Positions 4,919-5,072 of a DNA stretch of 5,072 nt are shown here, piece after piece. Source of the DNA: an uncultured Bacteroidota bacterium (GTDB taxonomy: Bacteria; Bacteroidota; Bacteroidia; 2-12-FULL-35-15). A program made the translations under genes and the position numbers. Positions within the stretch are counted from its first letter, which is position 1, and every line of letters begins with the position of its first letter. The notes under the pieces were generated by a model. That model made no database searches. It was given only the letters and a program-made list of their open reading frames with translations, and was not told where the DNA came from. The stretch lies in assembly GCA_903833025.1 (NCBI GenBank), contig CAILDT010000624.1, positions 1-5,072 on the forward strand, given 5' to 3'.

Positions 4919-5072
4919 TTATTCTCCGTAACTACCCCATCCATTAGTACCCATGTTGTAGTCGCTCATTGGATTCCAAGTATTGCTGCCTAATTGATTA
5001 ACTTGCGCTTGCATTTGTGGAGTGTTTGAAGTTCCCAAATAAGCAGCAGCCCTGTCCATAGGTGATGCACCA
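4919..5072 (-). CDS. C-terminal end of an unidentified phage structural-type protein (partial)
   Basis: An open frame enters at the right edge of the window and runs for 50 codons to a TAA at 4921-4919. The visible tail contains the stretches MDRAAAYLGTSN, MQAQVNQLGSNTWNP and GTNGWGSYGE. It is rich in Asn, Gln, Gly and aromatic residues, with no hydrophobic segment and no motif that I recognise. The stop codon lies 1 nt before the ATG of the next gene, and that gene's ribosome binding site falls inside the last codons here, so the two genes are translationally linked. The composition and position upstream of candidate ejection proteins and a tail fibre suggest a virion component, but that is inference from context only. 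The start and most of the protein lie beyond the window. The frame is supported because the other two minus-strand frames do not continue into the downstream gene layout as neatly. Confidence 0.7.
   Translation of the reverse strand, partial: GASPMDRAAAYLGTSNTPQMQAQVNQLGSNTWNPMSDYNMGTNGWGSYGE
4924..4927 (-). promoter_or_regulatory. Ribosome binding site GGAG fixing the start of the 380-aa gene
   Basis: GGAG on the minus strand sits 6 nt before the ATG at 4917-4915. It decides the start: an in-frame ATG nine codons upstream (4944) has no comparable site and would push the gene further into the end of the preceding gene. The site is inside the last codons of that preceding gene. Confidence 0.75.

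Noticed and set aside
4918..4944. Nine-codon longer start for the 380-aa gene at 4944
   Set aside because: It would overlap the upstream gene's coding end and lacks a Shine-Dalgarno site, while 4917 has GGAG at 6 nt.

Overview
The window reads as the late structural and lysis end of a tailed bacteriophage genome (Caudoviricetes), or possibly of a prophage. All nine supported genes are on the minus strand, so transcription runs from high to low coordinates. They are packed head to tail with gaps of 0 to 7 nt or overlaps of 1 to 4 nt. This leaves no non-coding stretch of any size and no room for a promoter, terminator or RNA gene. The DNA is fairly AT-rich (the first 60 bases are 35% G+C by count; the glycine-rich tail-fibre stretch is visibly higher). 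The protein styles resemble those of environmental, mostly aquatic podovirus-like phages with proteobacterial hosts. Host and virion type are inferences: no terminase, portal, polymerase or integrase gene lies inside the window.

Layout in transcription order. (1) 4919-5072: the last 50 residues of an unidentified structural-type protein. (2) 3775-4917: a 380-aa protein with a glutamine-rich start. (3) 2081-3775: a 564-aa alanine/glycine-rich protein with a small N-terminal domain and a motif block known to me from other uncharacterised phage proteins. By position and composition, 2 and 3 are best read as candidate internal virion or DNA-ejection proteins. (4) 977-2077: a 366-aa tail fibre with a conserved N-terminal anchor, a stalk with typical fibre repeats and a polyglycine-rich C-terminal adhesin. 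(5) 701-967: an 88-aa fibre-associated protein of unknown role. (6) 556-693: a 45-aa protein with a strongly basic tail. (7) 384-548: a 54-aa protein with one membrane segment. (8) 202-387: a 61-aa protein with two membrane segments, holin-like. (9) 1-205: the N-terminal 68 residues of an Rz-type inner-membrane spanin, cut by the window edge.

Together the genes describe host recognition (fibre), delivery of DNA through the envelope (candidate ejection proteins) and release (holin-like protein and spanin), probably read as one late transcript with translational coupling. No endolysin is visible and it must lie outside the window. I found no defence system, CRISPR array, mobile element or RNA gene. 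The most interesting items are the two uncharacterised candidate ejection proteins, the compact two-membrane-protein lysis cassette with a possible dual start, and the polyglycine adhesin with duplicated nucleotide tracts.
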